In this document: positions 16,495 through 22,260 of the stretch, piece after piece | Numbering within the stretch: the first letter of the stretch is position 1 | Layout: each line of letters starts with the position of its first letter | NCBI GenBank assembly: GCA_002405805.1 | Contig: DHMN01000003.1 | Span: forward strand, 65,342-89,213 | Length of the DNA stretch: 23,872 nucleotides | From: Cyanobacteria bacterium UBA4641 | Lineage (GTDB): Bacteria > Cyanobacteriota > Vampirovibrionia > Gastranaerophilales > Gastranaerophilaceae | Direction: 5' to 3' | Made by a program: the position numbers and the translations under genes | The notes under the pieces: model-generated | What the model was told of the DNA's origin: nothing | What the model saw: the letters and a program-made list of their open reading frames with translations, nothing else | Database searches by the model: none

Positions 16495-17019
16495 GTCAAA
16501 GTTATAAATAATTTGGTAAATGATATCCTGAATTTGTCTGAAATTGAGACCGAAAAATACAATGATACAAAAGTTTTCAAGTCGATTATTTTAAACGATA
16601 TGATTTCAGAAATTATAAACTACACGGAAGAAAAAGATATTCCGATAAACTTGATTTCAAGCAAGCCGCAAATTTCTTATAATGGGGATAAAATGCTGTT
16701 ATCTCGCGCGGTTTCAAACCTTATATCTAATGCCATACGATATTCAAACTCAGAGAAAATAGATGTTTTTCTTGACGAAAACGAGAATACTGTTACCATA
16801 AAAATTCAAGACTACGGAGTGGGAATACCACAAGAACACCAAGATAGAATTTTTGAAAGATTTTATCGAGTGGATAAAGCAAGAAGTCGACAATTTGGCG
16901 GCTCCGGACTAGGATTGGCTATCGTAAAAAACATTGTCGAATTGCATAATGGCACAATTGGACTCCAAAGTGAACCTAAACAAGGCTGCATTTTCACAAT
17001 CACACTGCCGAATGAATAG
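16495..17019 (+). pseudogene. Sensor histidine kinase, C-terminal remnant
   Basis: About 170 residues corresponding to the end of a HisKA helix (NNLVNDILNLSEIETEK) plus a complete HATPase domain: N-box SRAVSNLISNAIRYS, G1 DYGVGIP, F-box IFERFYRVDKARSR and G2 GGSGLGLAIV. The sensor part, membrane segments and phospho-acceptor histidine are absent. The frame is open back to about 16429 but reads NNLPKECYIECFGIISYQ there, which is not kinase-like. The only possible starts are a TTG at 16513 and others without ribosome sites. Residues of the ATPase domain are well kept, so the deletion may be recent or the domain may still be made. The original order was probably regulator then kinase on this strand. 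Confidence 0.75.
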
Positions 17020-17078
17020 TAATTTTAGTGGTGACACTTCGCCACATTACATTGATGATTTATTACAAAAAGGTCATT

Positions 17079-17150
17079 GTCGTTCTGAAAACTTAGAATA
17101 AAATAACGTTAAATAGCTTGTCTTCTTGCCCTCTTGTCTTCTGTACCTCT
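17079..17150. repeat. Degenerate REP hairpin joined to 'CTTCTTGCC' repeat, copy 3
   Basis: GTCGTTCTGAA-AAC-TTAGAAT (17079-17098) is a worn copy of the REP-like hairpin. It is followed by AAATAGCTTGTCTTCTTGCC and CTCTTGTCTTC (17111-17141). Both parts, in this order, recur at 22180-22250. Confidence 0.6.
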
Positions 17151-17172
17151 TGTCGGCATTGCTATGCCGACA
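17151..17172. repeat. Hairpin, 9-bp perfect stem
   Basis: TGTCGGCAT (17151-17159), loop TGCT, ATGCCGACA (17164-17172). No T-run follows on the plus strand and only AGAGGT on the minus strand, so it is not a standard terminator. It may belong to the repeat before it. The rest of 17020-17300 has only the promoter element at 17223. Confidence 0.6.
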
Positions 17173-17222
17173 AATAATTATTGCAAAATGTAACAGAATA
17201 TATACAAAATAGATAAAGAATA

Positions 17223-17261
17223 AGCAATTTTTAAATCTCAAAATACTTTATATAAATGTAA
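17223..17261 (+). promoter_or_regulatory. Promoter-like element of the 56-aa gene (shared with 18955-18993)
   Basis: Starts AGCAATTTTT, then CTCAAAATACTTTATATA and ATGTAA. It matches 18955-18993 at 34 of 39 positions with no gap. TATAAAT at 17251 is a plausible -10, but no normal -35 lies 17 bp upstream. It ends 40 bp before the ATG at 17301. Confidence 0.6.
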
Positions 17262-17300
17262 GGGAAATTAAGAGAAAGAAAATTTAAGGGGATAAAGATT

Positions 17301-17471
17301 ATGAGAAACGATTATGAAATGATTACAGTTAAAGCTTATGTAGCTTCATTAGACGAAGTAAAATATAACACTGTATCTGAACAAGAAATCGCTAACGAAG
17401 TTGAAAAATATTTATTGAACATCAGAAGAGCTGACACTAACGCTAAAATCGTTGAAGCTTTGTTGGCTTAG
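17301..17471 (+). CDS. 56-aa protein of unknown function, probably well expressed
   Basis: A 57-codon frame from ATG at 17301 to TAG at 17471, below common length cut-offs. The ribosome site AAGGGG sits about 9 nt before the ATG in a purine-rich leader, and the promoter-like element at 17223-17261 precedes it. The peptide starts MRNDYEMITVKAYVAS and continues with SEQEIANEVEKYLLNIRR; it is acidic to neutral, probably two or three helices, with no signal, membrane span or cysteine. Codon choice (GCT, GTT, AAC, GAA, AAA) looks like that of highly expressed genes in AT-rich bacteria. I do not recognise the family. The surroundings (a gene graveyard and repeats) give no clue to function. The strong signals make translation likely. 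Confidence 0.75.
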   Translation: MRNDYEMITVKAYVASLDEVKYNTVSEQEIANEVEKYLLNIRRADTNAKIVEALLA

Positions 17472-17506
17472 GCTCAATTATGTACCCCTGAACAGCAAAA
17501 ACGATA

Positions 17507-17995
17507 TTACTTACTCATATCCAACTGGCACATTTGAGGAATTGTTCCGCCATTATGTTCAATAATTCTATCAAAAATCTTGGTTTCAATCGTTGGGTTG
17601 CAAAACATTTTTGAAGAACTCAAATCACCATCTTGATACTTCTTCAAAAAATGGTATTCTCCACCACCCCAAACAAAAGCAATTGCCAATAAAATAACAA
17701 TACCGACAACACTCAAAGTTTTATCTGTTTTTGAAGTCGCTTTTGCAAAAACTTGATAACAAGTCAAAGGCAAAATCACAAATAATGTCAAAATCGCCAA
17801 AATTCTATCCACAAAAGCTACAAAATAAGTATAAGTAACTCCTGCCGGTTGATACATAACAATAGTGAGTTTATCTGCGATAATATACAAAAAGATAACT
17901 GCAAGTGCCACAAACAACGCAACAACCGCATATATCATTCCGATAATATAAAGTTTTGATGCAGAGCTGATATTTATTTTTTCAAGAAATTTCAT
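17507..17995 (-). CDS. Small membrane protein of unknown function
   Basis: From ATG at 17995 it encodes 162 aa, starting MKFLEKINISSASKLY. Three strong hydrophobic segments follow (about 15-40, 57-78 and 87-105 of this product: YIIGMIYAVVALFVALAVIF, ILAILTLFVILPLTCY, LSVVGIVILLAIAFVWGGG), then a polar tail of about 55 residues with two cysteines. The frame also allows a GTG start at 18049, adding 18 polar residues and lying 6 bp after the surE stop. I prefer 17995 because a -10 box TATAAT ends exactly 7 nt before its A, and neither start has a Shine-Dalgarno. Read-through from surE is also possible. No family recognised. Confidence 0.7.
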   Translation of the reverse strand: MKFLEKINISSASKLYIIGMIYAVVALFVALAVIFLYIIADKLTIVMYQPAGVTYTYFVAFVDRILAILTLFVILPLTCYQVFAKATSKTDKTLSVVGIVILLAIAFVWGGGEYHFLKKYQDGDLSSSKMFCNPTIETKIFDRIIEHNGGTIPQMCQLDMSK

Positions 17996-18001
17996 ACTGT
18001 G

Positions 18002-18031
18002 ATTATACGCTAAAAAAGATTTTTGTGTAAA
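18002..18031 (-). promoter_or_regulatory. Consensus promoter giving an apparently leaderless mRNA
   Basis: On the minus strand TTTACA (18031-18026), an 18-bp spacer and a perfect TATAAT (18007-18002). Normal start-site spacing puts +1 at or within two bases of the ATG at 17995. It lies partly inside the longer possible frame starting at 18049. Confidence 0.5.
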
Positions 18032-18055
18032 AAATGTAATTATTTTCACATTAAA

Positions 18056-18850
18056 TTAATACCAATCACAAGCCCCTGAACCGCACAACAAATTATCCAG
18101 CTCTTCCATTGTTTCGTTTCTTGTCATTTCGTAAGTTACAGGTGTAATTGAAATTTTATTATTTTTAACGGCAGCAATATCAGTTTTGGCATCGTCAGGT
18201 TCATTGATAAGTTCACCTGCCATCCAATAATAAACTTTTCCTCTTGGGTCAACTCGTTTTTCGTAAGCATCAGTGAACATTTTTCTGCCAAGTTCTGTTA
18301 TCGCAACACCTGAAATATCTTCTTGGTCAAGTTTTGGAATATTCACGTTCAATATGCATTTTTTAGGGAATTGAAATTCTTTAATTTTGTCCAAAAGTGA
18401 AACAATAAATCTTGCAGGGAATTTAAAATCCTCATAGTCTGCATGCATTGTCGCCAAAGATACAGCAATACTTGGAATACCGAGCATTGCTCCTTCCATC
18501 GCGCAACTCACGGTTCCTGAATACAAAATATCAGCACCAAGATTTGGTCCATGGTTGATACCTGAAATTACAAAATCAGGTTGTTCATCTTTTTCTAAAA
18601 TCGCATTAACGCCAATTTTTATACAATCCCCGGGAGTACCTGTTGTAACCCAAGTTCTGCGTGCTCCGGTTCTTGCTTCATCAATTTCTTCCACACGTAA
18701 AGGGGTATGTAACGTCAAAGAGTGTCCTGATGCACTTCTTTCTCTATCGGGCGCAATAACATAAACATTATGTCTTTTTGCCAATTCTTCCGTCAAAACG
18801 CGAATACCGTTTGCGGCAATTCCATCGTCGTTTGATACTAATATATTCAT
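18056..18850 (-). CDS. surE: 5'/3'-nucleotidase SurE
   Basis: Metal-dependent phosphatase acting on nucleoside 5'- and 3'-monophosphates (also reported on short polyphosphate), cytosolic, linked to stationary-phase survival. 264 aa, normal for the family. The metal site is complete: D8 and D9 (SNDDGIAANG), S39 (DRERSASGHS) and N99 (SGINHGPNLG). GTPGDCIKIG at 71-80 and YSGTVSCAMEGAMLG-type helix residues also match. ATG at 18850 follows AAGGAG. The next gene downstream starts within 6-60 bp. Promoter below. Confidence 0.95.
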   Translation of the reverse strand: MNILVSNDDGIAANGIRVLTEELAKRHNVYVIAPDRERSASGHSLTLHTPLRVEEIDEARTGARRTWVTTGTPGDCIKIGVNAILEKDEQPDFVISGINHGPNLGADILYSGTVSCAMEGAMLGIPSIAVSLATMHADYEDFKFPARFIVSLLDKIKEFQFPKKCILNVNIPKLDQEDISGVAITELGRKMFTDAYEKRVDPRGKVYYWMAGELINEPDDAKTDIAAVKNNKISITPVTYEMTRNETMEELDNLLCGSGACDWY

Positions 18851-18880
18851 TTATAATAGCTCCTTAAATCATTGAGGTAT

Positions 18881-18920
18881 CTGTATTTACAGTATAAAGC
18901 ATACAAATAAAATTGTACAA
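18881..18920 (-). promoter_or_regulatory. Promoter of surE with overlapping palindrome
   Basis: On the minus strand TTGTAC (18920-18915), an 18-bp spacer and TATACT (18896-18891). A short palindrome CTGTA-TT-TACAG at 18881-18892 touches the -10 and could be an operator, though 5-bp arms are little evidence. Confidence 0.45.
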
Positions 18921-18954
18921 TATTAAGAAACGTAAAGTATAATATCAAAAATAT

Positions 18955-18993
18955 AGCAATTTTATATACTCAAAATACTTTATATATATGTAA
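18955..18993 (+). promoter_or_regulatory. Promoter-like element of the candidate small RNA
   Basis: AGCAATTTTATATACTC followed by AAAATACTTTATATATATG and TAA. It is the second copy of the 17223-17261 element (five mismatches in 39). The stretch downstream of the -10-like TATATATATG is not conserved between the two copies, as expected if only the promoter is shared. Confidence 0.6.
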
Positions 18994-18994
18994 A

Positions 18995-19116
18995 CACGAG
19001 GATGTGCTTTTCGAGGAATCAAGAACAGACTTTAAGCACACACTTCACACTTCACTATTACGAGGAATGAACAAAATTTACATTCCAAGAGTCTTTGAAA
19101 AAAGACTCTTTTTTTT
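18995..19116 (+). ncRNA. Candidate small RNA, about 120 nt, with three hairpins
   Basis: A free-standing unit between surE and a convergent gene: promoter-like element at 18955-18993, about 90 nt of non-coding sequence and a strong terminator at 19087-19116. Hairpin 1 pairs TGTGCTT (19003-19009) with AAGCACA (19034-19040). Hairpin 2 pairs GGAATG (19064-19069) with CATTCC (19081-19086). Hairpin 3 is the terminator. The motif (A/T)CGAGGA(A/T) occurs three times: 18996-19003 (unpaired 5' end), 19011-19018 (loop 1) and 19060-19067 (foot of hairpin 2). Possible open frames are 22 and 19 codons, with the GAGGA too close to the ATGs to act as a ribosome site. I do not recognise a known RNA family (not 6S, SRP or tmRNA by appearance). 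The 5' end is estimated. Confidence 0.6.
19087..19116 (+). terminator. Intrinsic terminator of the candidate small RNA
   Basis: AAGAGTCTTT (19087-19096), tetraloop GAAA, AAAGACTCTT (19101-19110), then T to 19116. Perfect 10-bp stem with a U-tract on the plus strand only. It ends 6 bp before the stop of the convergent gene. Confidence 0.9.
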
Positions 19117-19122
19117 GCGTGC

Positions 19123-19449
19123 TTAGTTTTCCATTTGTTTTGCGCGAGTTTCTTCGTCTTTGATAAATTTGCAAACTTCTTCAAGACGAGAATCTTCCAT
19201 CGCATCTATCAAGCTTTGAATATCTGTAAATTTACCAAGCGCAAAACCTGTTTCTGCAAGCAAAACACAGTCATTACATAATCTGTATTCGCCATATTGA
19301 ATAGAACCTGCCAATGATTTATTTTTTCCGCAGCAATCACAATCAAAATATTCATTTGCACAATCAGGATTTTCATCCAAATCGTCCAAAACCATTTGAT
19401 TAACTACTTGTTGCATTTCTGAGATTATTTCTTCATTTGTTTTTGCCAT
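19123..19449 (-). CDS. Four-cysteine, probably zinc-binding protein of unknown function
   Basis: 108 aa, acidic, cytosolic by appearance. The centre has CDCC (C37, C39, C40) and CNDC (C58, C61), giving two C-x2-C knuckles 17 residues apart, the pattern of a small zinc ribbon or treble clef; C30 is extra. The flanks are helical (EEIISEMQQVVNQMVLDDLD before; SLIDAMEDSRLEEVCKFIKDEE after). I do not recognise the family. It begins 12 bp after pdxJ and is last in the murT-pdxJ operon, but nothing ties it to B6 or wall synthesis. The C-x2-C pairs could instead carry a redox or protein-docking role. Confidence 0.8.
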   Translation of the reverse strand: MAKTNEEIISEMQQVVNQMVLDDLDENPDCANEYFDCDCCGKNKSLAGSIQYGEYRLCNDCVLLAETGFALGKFTDIQSLIDAMEDSRLEEVCKFIKDEETRAKQMEN

Positions 19450-19461
19450 AGTTAAAAATCC

Positions 19462-20172
19462 TTATTTTACAAGTTCTGCCATATCGCGTACAGCTTGAGC
19501 AAGCCCTGTAAACACTGCTCTTGAAATAATGCTGTGACCAATGTTTAACTCATTCAAATCTTGAATTTGGCGCATACGATGAACATTTTCATAATTCAAA
19601 CCGTGTCCTGCATTAACTTTTAAACCAAGCGCATGAGCAAGACGTGATGATTCGCGTAATTTTTCAAATTCTTCTTGTTCATCTGGAGTGCCAAAAGCAA
19701 TTGAATATTGACCTGTGTGAAGTTCAATATATTGAGCACCTGTTTTTGCCGCAGCCCTAATTTGGTCTTCTGATGGGTCAATAAATAAACTTACCAAAAT
19801 TCCTGCATCAACAAGTGGAGCGATAAATTTTGTAATTTTTTGCAATTGACCTGCTACATCCAAACCGCCTTCTGTAGTTACTTCTTGTCTTTTTTCTGGT
19901 ACAAGGCAAACTGAATGAGGTTTTATGGAAAGTGCGATTTTTTGCATTTCGTCAGTCACTGCCATTTCAAGATTCAAATTTGTTTTAAGAGTTTTAATCA
20001 AAGCTCTGACGTCTTGGTCTTTGATATGTCTTCTATCTTCTCTCAAGTGAGTTGTGATTGAAGTTGCTCCGTTTTCTTCACAAATTGCTGCAGCTTGAAC
20101 TGGGTCCGGTTCAAACCCTCCTCTAGCGTTTCTTAAAGTTGCAATGTGGTCAATATTTACACCTAAAAGCAT
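19462..20172 (-). CDS. pdxJ: Pyridoxine 5'-phosphate synthase
   Basis: Condenses 1-deoxy-D-xylulose 5-phosphate with 3-amino-2-oxopropyl phosphate to pyridoxine 5'-phosphate, last ring-forming step of the DXP-dependent B6 route. 236 aa, typical length, single TIM barrel. Family landmarks: LGVNIDHIATLRNARGG at the N-terminus, ATSITTHLREDRRHI at about 36-50 with the active-site histidines and basic residues, YIELHTGQY and VNAGHGLNYENV. ATG at 20172 follows AAAGGA. It lies 15 bp after murT. Presence implies the PdxA/PdxJ route rather than PdxS/PdxT; pdxA is not in the window. Confidence 0.96.
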   Translation of the reverse strand: MLLGVNIDHIATLRNARGGFEPDPVQAAAICEENGATSITTHLREDRRHIKDQDVRALIKTLKTNLNLEMAVTDEMQKIALSIKPHSVCLVPEKRQEVTTEGGLDVAGQLQKITKFIAPLVDAGILVSLFIDPSEDQIRAAAKTGAQYIELHTGQYSIAFGTPDEQEEFEKLRESSRLAHALGLKVNAGHGLNYENVHRMRQIQDLNELNIGHSIISRAVFTGLAQAVRDMAELVK

Positions 20173-20187
20173 ATTTTATATCCTTTC

Positions 20188-21528
20188 TTAAAATTTCATT
20201 TTACTAATTTTTAATAAAGCTGTATATGATGGCAAAATCGTGATTCGTTCATCTTTATCATCTGAACTTGCCGCAAGCTCTACAGCTTTATGAATATCTT
20301 CCTCTACAATAATTTTATCTGTCGGAACTCCTGCATATTTTAGTCTCAATGCCATATCTTTTGCACGAATACCGGATGTTATAATCGCTTTTTGAGCATT
20401 TTTCAATTGTTCAAAATCACTATCCCAAAGCCATGAAATATCACGTCCGTCTGCGTAATTATCATTAATCGCAATCAAGATTTTTGAAGACAAATCGACA
20501 GTTTTCAGAACTTCACTTGCACCTGTCGGATTTTTGATAAGCTGAATTAAAGTATTGTGACCGTTTATCACTCTGCGTTCAGCCCTTCCAAAAATTGATT
20601 GATAAGACAAAACTGCTGATTTTATGGTTTCGTAACCAATTCCGTTTTCTAAAGCACAAGCAACCGCACCTAAAACATTATAGGCATTATATAAACCGAC
20701 TAAGTTTATTTTAAATTCGTACTCATCATTTTCATGTTTCACTGTCAAAACAGAATAGTCAGAATAAATCTTCACAAACCCTTTATAATCAGGCTCAGGA
20801 CGTTTAAATGAGCAAGATTCACAGTGATAATGTCCTTCTTGCGCAAAAAATTGTTTATCATATTTTAGCGGATTGCCACAAACGCAATTAAACACCTCAG
20901 TTGGGGCATTTGATGCTGAGTTATGAATATCTGATAAAATTTCGACACTTTCAAATCCGTAGTATTTTGCATTTCTATTATGCCCAAAATTCATAACTAA
21001 TGGGTCGTCAGCGTTTAATACAAGTGTCAAATCAGGATTTTTATCTATCGCACCTTGGATAAAACTTGCAGTTGTAGAAAGTTCGCCATATCTATCCAGT
21101 TGGTCTCTGAATAAATTTGTTACAAGCAAATAATCCGCCTTGAAATAGTCATACAACTTTGTCAAATATGCCTCGTCAGACTCTAAAACCGCATAATCAA
21201 AACGTTTGAAAGGCAAAATATTCAGTGCAAAAACATTTGCAATCCCTGTCAACATATTTGCACCCTTTACGTTGTGAATAAGTTTAAACCTGTCTTCTTC
21301 CAAAATATGTGCTAACAAACCAGATGTGGTTGTTTTGCCGTTGGTTCCTGTTACTGTGATTGCATTTCCGGCTTTTACATATTTTCTGCAAAACTTCAAA
21401 AAATCAGGACAAATTTTCAGCGTCATCATACCAACAAAAGATGTTCCTGAAGATTTGTTCAATATTTTTATTGCCAAATAAACCAATCTTGCACATATTA
21501 TAGCTGTATAAAAGCGGATTTTACTCAT
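20188..21528 (-). CDS. murT: Lipid II isoglutaminyl synthase, MurT subunit
   Basis: Mur-ligase-type subunit that, with the glutamine amidotransferase GatD, amidates the D-glutamate of the lipid II stem peptide. 446 aa: P-loop TGTNGKTTT (60-68) in the Mur ligase central domain, a cysteine knuckle C215/C217 and C236/C239 (CVCG and CESC), a MurT hallmark absent from MurC-F, and the C-terminal DUF1727 domain with INDNYADGRDISWLWD (354-369), whose D356 lines up with the aspartate of the MurT catalytic site. The first cysteine pair is C-x-C rather than the usual C-x2-C. A hydrophobic N-terminus (about 5-22) is normal here. AAAGGA precedes the ATG. GatD usually sits next to murT, but neither neighbour is an amidotransferase. 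Confidence 0.92.
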   Translation of the reverse strand: MSKIRFYTAIICARLVYLAIKILNKSSGTSFVGMMTLKICPDFLKFCRKYVKAGNAITVTGTNGKTTTSGLLAHILEEDRFKLIHNVKGANMLTGIANVFALNILPFKRFDYAVLESDEAYLTKLYDYFKADYLLVTNLFRDQLDRYGELSTTASFIQGAIDKNPDLTLVLNADDPLVMNFGHNRNAKYYGFESVEILSDIHNSASNAPTEVFNCVCGNPLKYDKQFFAQEGHYHCESCSFKRPEPDYKGFVKIYSDYSVLTVKHENDEYEFKINLVGLYNAYNVLGAVACALENGIGYETIKSAVLSYQSIFGRAERRVINGHNTLIQLIKNPTGASEVLKTVDLSSKILIAINDNYADGRDISWLWDSDFEQLKNAQKAIITSGIRAKDMALRLKYAGVPTDKIIVEEDIHKAVELAASSDDKDERITILPSYTALLKISKMKF

Positions 21529-21614
21529 AAAATAGTCCTTTAGACGTATTCAAAAATGTTATGTAATAATATATTATAAATCTAATATAATACAAAAGTA
21601 AGAAAAGTTGAAAG

Positions 21615-21968
21615 ATGTTGACTCTATTTTTTACAATAATATTTTTGGCAGAAATAATCGTTGCAGGTTGGGTAATCTCTTGGATAATCAAGCTTGATAA
21701 AAAAGTTTGTGCAGCCAACCAAAAAGTGTTGGAATTTCAACCTAAACTGAAAGAACAAATCAAGAAATTAACTTGTATGTTGGAGCTTGCAAGTTCTTGT
21801 CTAGATTATTTTGTAACTTTTATTGCCGAGAGAAAAGCAACTTGTGTCAACTCTTTGAAAAAGAATCTTATAACAACGATTTTGTTTATGATTTTGAAAA
21901 TTCCGTTCAAACAAATCGCAACAGGGGTTGAGATTTTGTTGTTGGTTAAAAAAGTTTTGAGAGTGTAA
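21615..21968 (+). CDS. Small membrane-anchored protein of unknown function
   Basis: 117 aa, divergent from murT with 86 bp between the starts. One hydrophobic segment at the N-terminus (about 3-26, LTLFFTIIFLAEIIVAGWVISWII), then a charged helical stretch (about 27-60), a middle with four cysteines in all (C32, C54, C62, C77 approximately) and an amphipathic or hydrophobic C-terminal part (about 84-112, ITTILFMILKIPFKQ and EILLLVKKVLRV). No family recognised; possibly lineage-specific. ATG at 21615 follows AGAAAAG. A TATAAT at 21586-21591 could be its -10, though no good -35 is present. A hairpin terminator follows. Confidence 0.7.
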   Translation: MLTLFFTIIFLAEIIVAGWVISWIIKLDKKVCAANQKVLEFQPKLKEQIKKLTCMLELASSCLDYFVTFIAERKATCVNSLKKNLITTILFMILKIPFKQIATGVEILLLVKKVLRV

Positions 21969-22001
21969 AAACTACTCGCACACGGATTGAGGAGTTTTTA
22001 T
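21966..22001 (+). terminator. Terminator after the 117-aa gene
   Basis: AAAACT-A-CTC pairs with GAG-G-AGTTTT (one mismatch) around an 11-12 nt loop, and the 3' arm runs into TTTTTAT. It overlaps the stop region of the gene. Confidence 0.6.
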
Positions 22002-22003
22002 AT

Positions 22004-22073
22004 TGTCATTCTGGAAGCTTAGAAAATTTGTGCGAAGAATGAGTACATAATTTTCTTACTATTCAGAATGACA
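22004..22073. repeat. 70-bp element with 10-bp terminal inverted repeats
   Basis: TGTCATTCTG at 22004-22013 and CAGAATGACA at 22064-22073 are perfect inverse copies. These ends match the outer part of the REP-like hairpins, but here the two arms are 50 bp apart. No open frame inside. It may be a pair of solitary half-elements or a very small miniature element. Confidence 0.6.
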
Positions 22074-22078
22074 GTTTA

Positions 22079-22098
22079 CCCTCTCCGATGAGAGAGGG
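22079..22098. repeat. Hairpin CCCTCTC/GAGAGGG
   Basis: CCCTCTC (22079-22085), loop CGATGA, GAGAGGG (22092-22098), followed by CAGGGTGAGGGTTT. GC-rich compared with its surroundings. Resembles the 'CCCTCACCC' type of intergenic repeat found in unrelated bacteria. Confidence 0.55.
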
Positions 22099-22124
22099 CA
22101 GGGTGAGGGTTTGTTCAGTTAGAG

Positions 22125-22185
22125 ATTCTGGATAGGATAAAATCTAAGCCAAACAAGTTGGCAAGATTTTAATCCTTTCAGAATG
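22125..22185. repeat. 61-bp long imperfect hairpin
   Basis: The outer arms (22125-22145 and 22165-22185) pair as ATTCTG/CAGAAT, GGAT/ATCC and AAAATCT/AGATTTT with a small internal loop. GCCAA/TTGGC pairs inside, leaving a 5-nt loop. Its ends are again ATTCTG and CAGAAT followed by GAC, so it looks like a large version of the REP-like element. Confidence 0.65.
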
Positions 22186-22250
22186 ACACATGTTACTTAG
22201 AATAACCTTAAATAGCCTGCCATCCAGCCTTCTTGCCTTCTTGACCTCTA
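22180..22250. repeat. REP half plus 'CTTCTTGCC' repeat, copy 4
   Basis: CAGAATGAC, CTTAGAATAA and then AAATAGCCTGCCATCCAGCC and TTCTTGCCTTCTTGACCTC (22210-22250). Best-preserved copy; compare 17091-17141 and 5177-5215. Confidence 0.65.
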
Positions 22251-22260
22251 AATTACCGCT

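Noticed and set aside
17151..17172. Intrinsic terminator after the kinase remnant
   Set aside because: The stem is perfect, but neither strand has a T-run after it.
19002..19140. Two short reading frames (22 and 19 codons) in the candidate small RNA
   Set aside because: GAGGA lies directly against each ATG, too close to act as a ribosome site. The second frame runs through the terminator stem, so its codons are explained by the hairpin.
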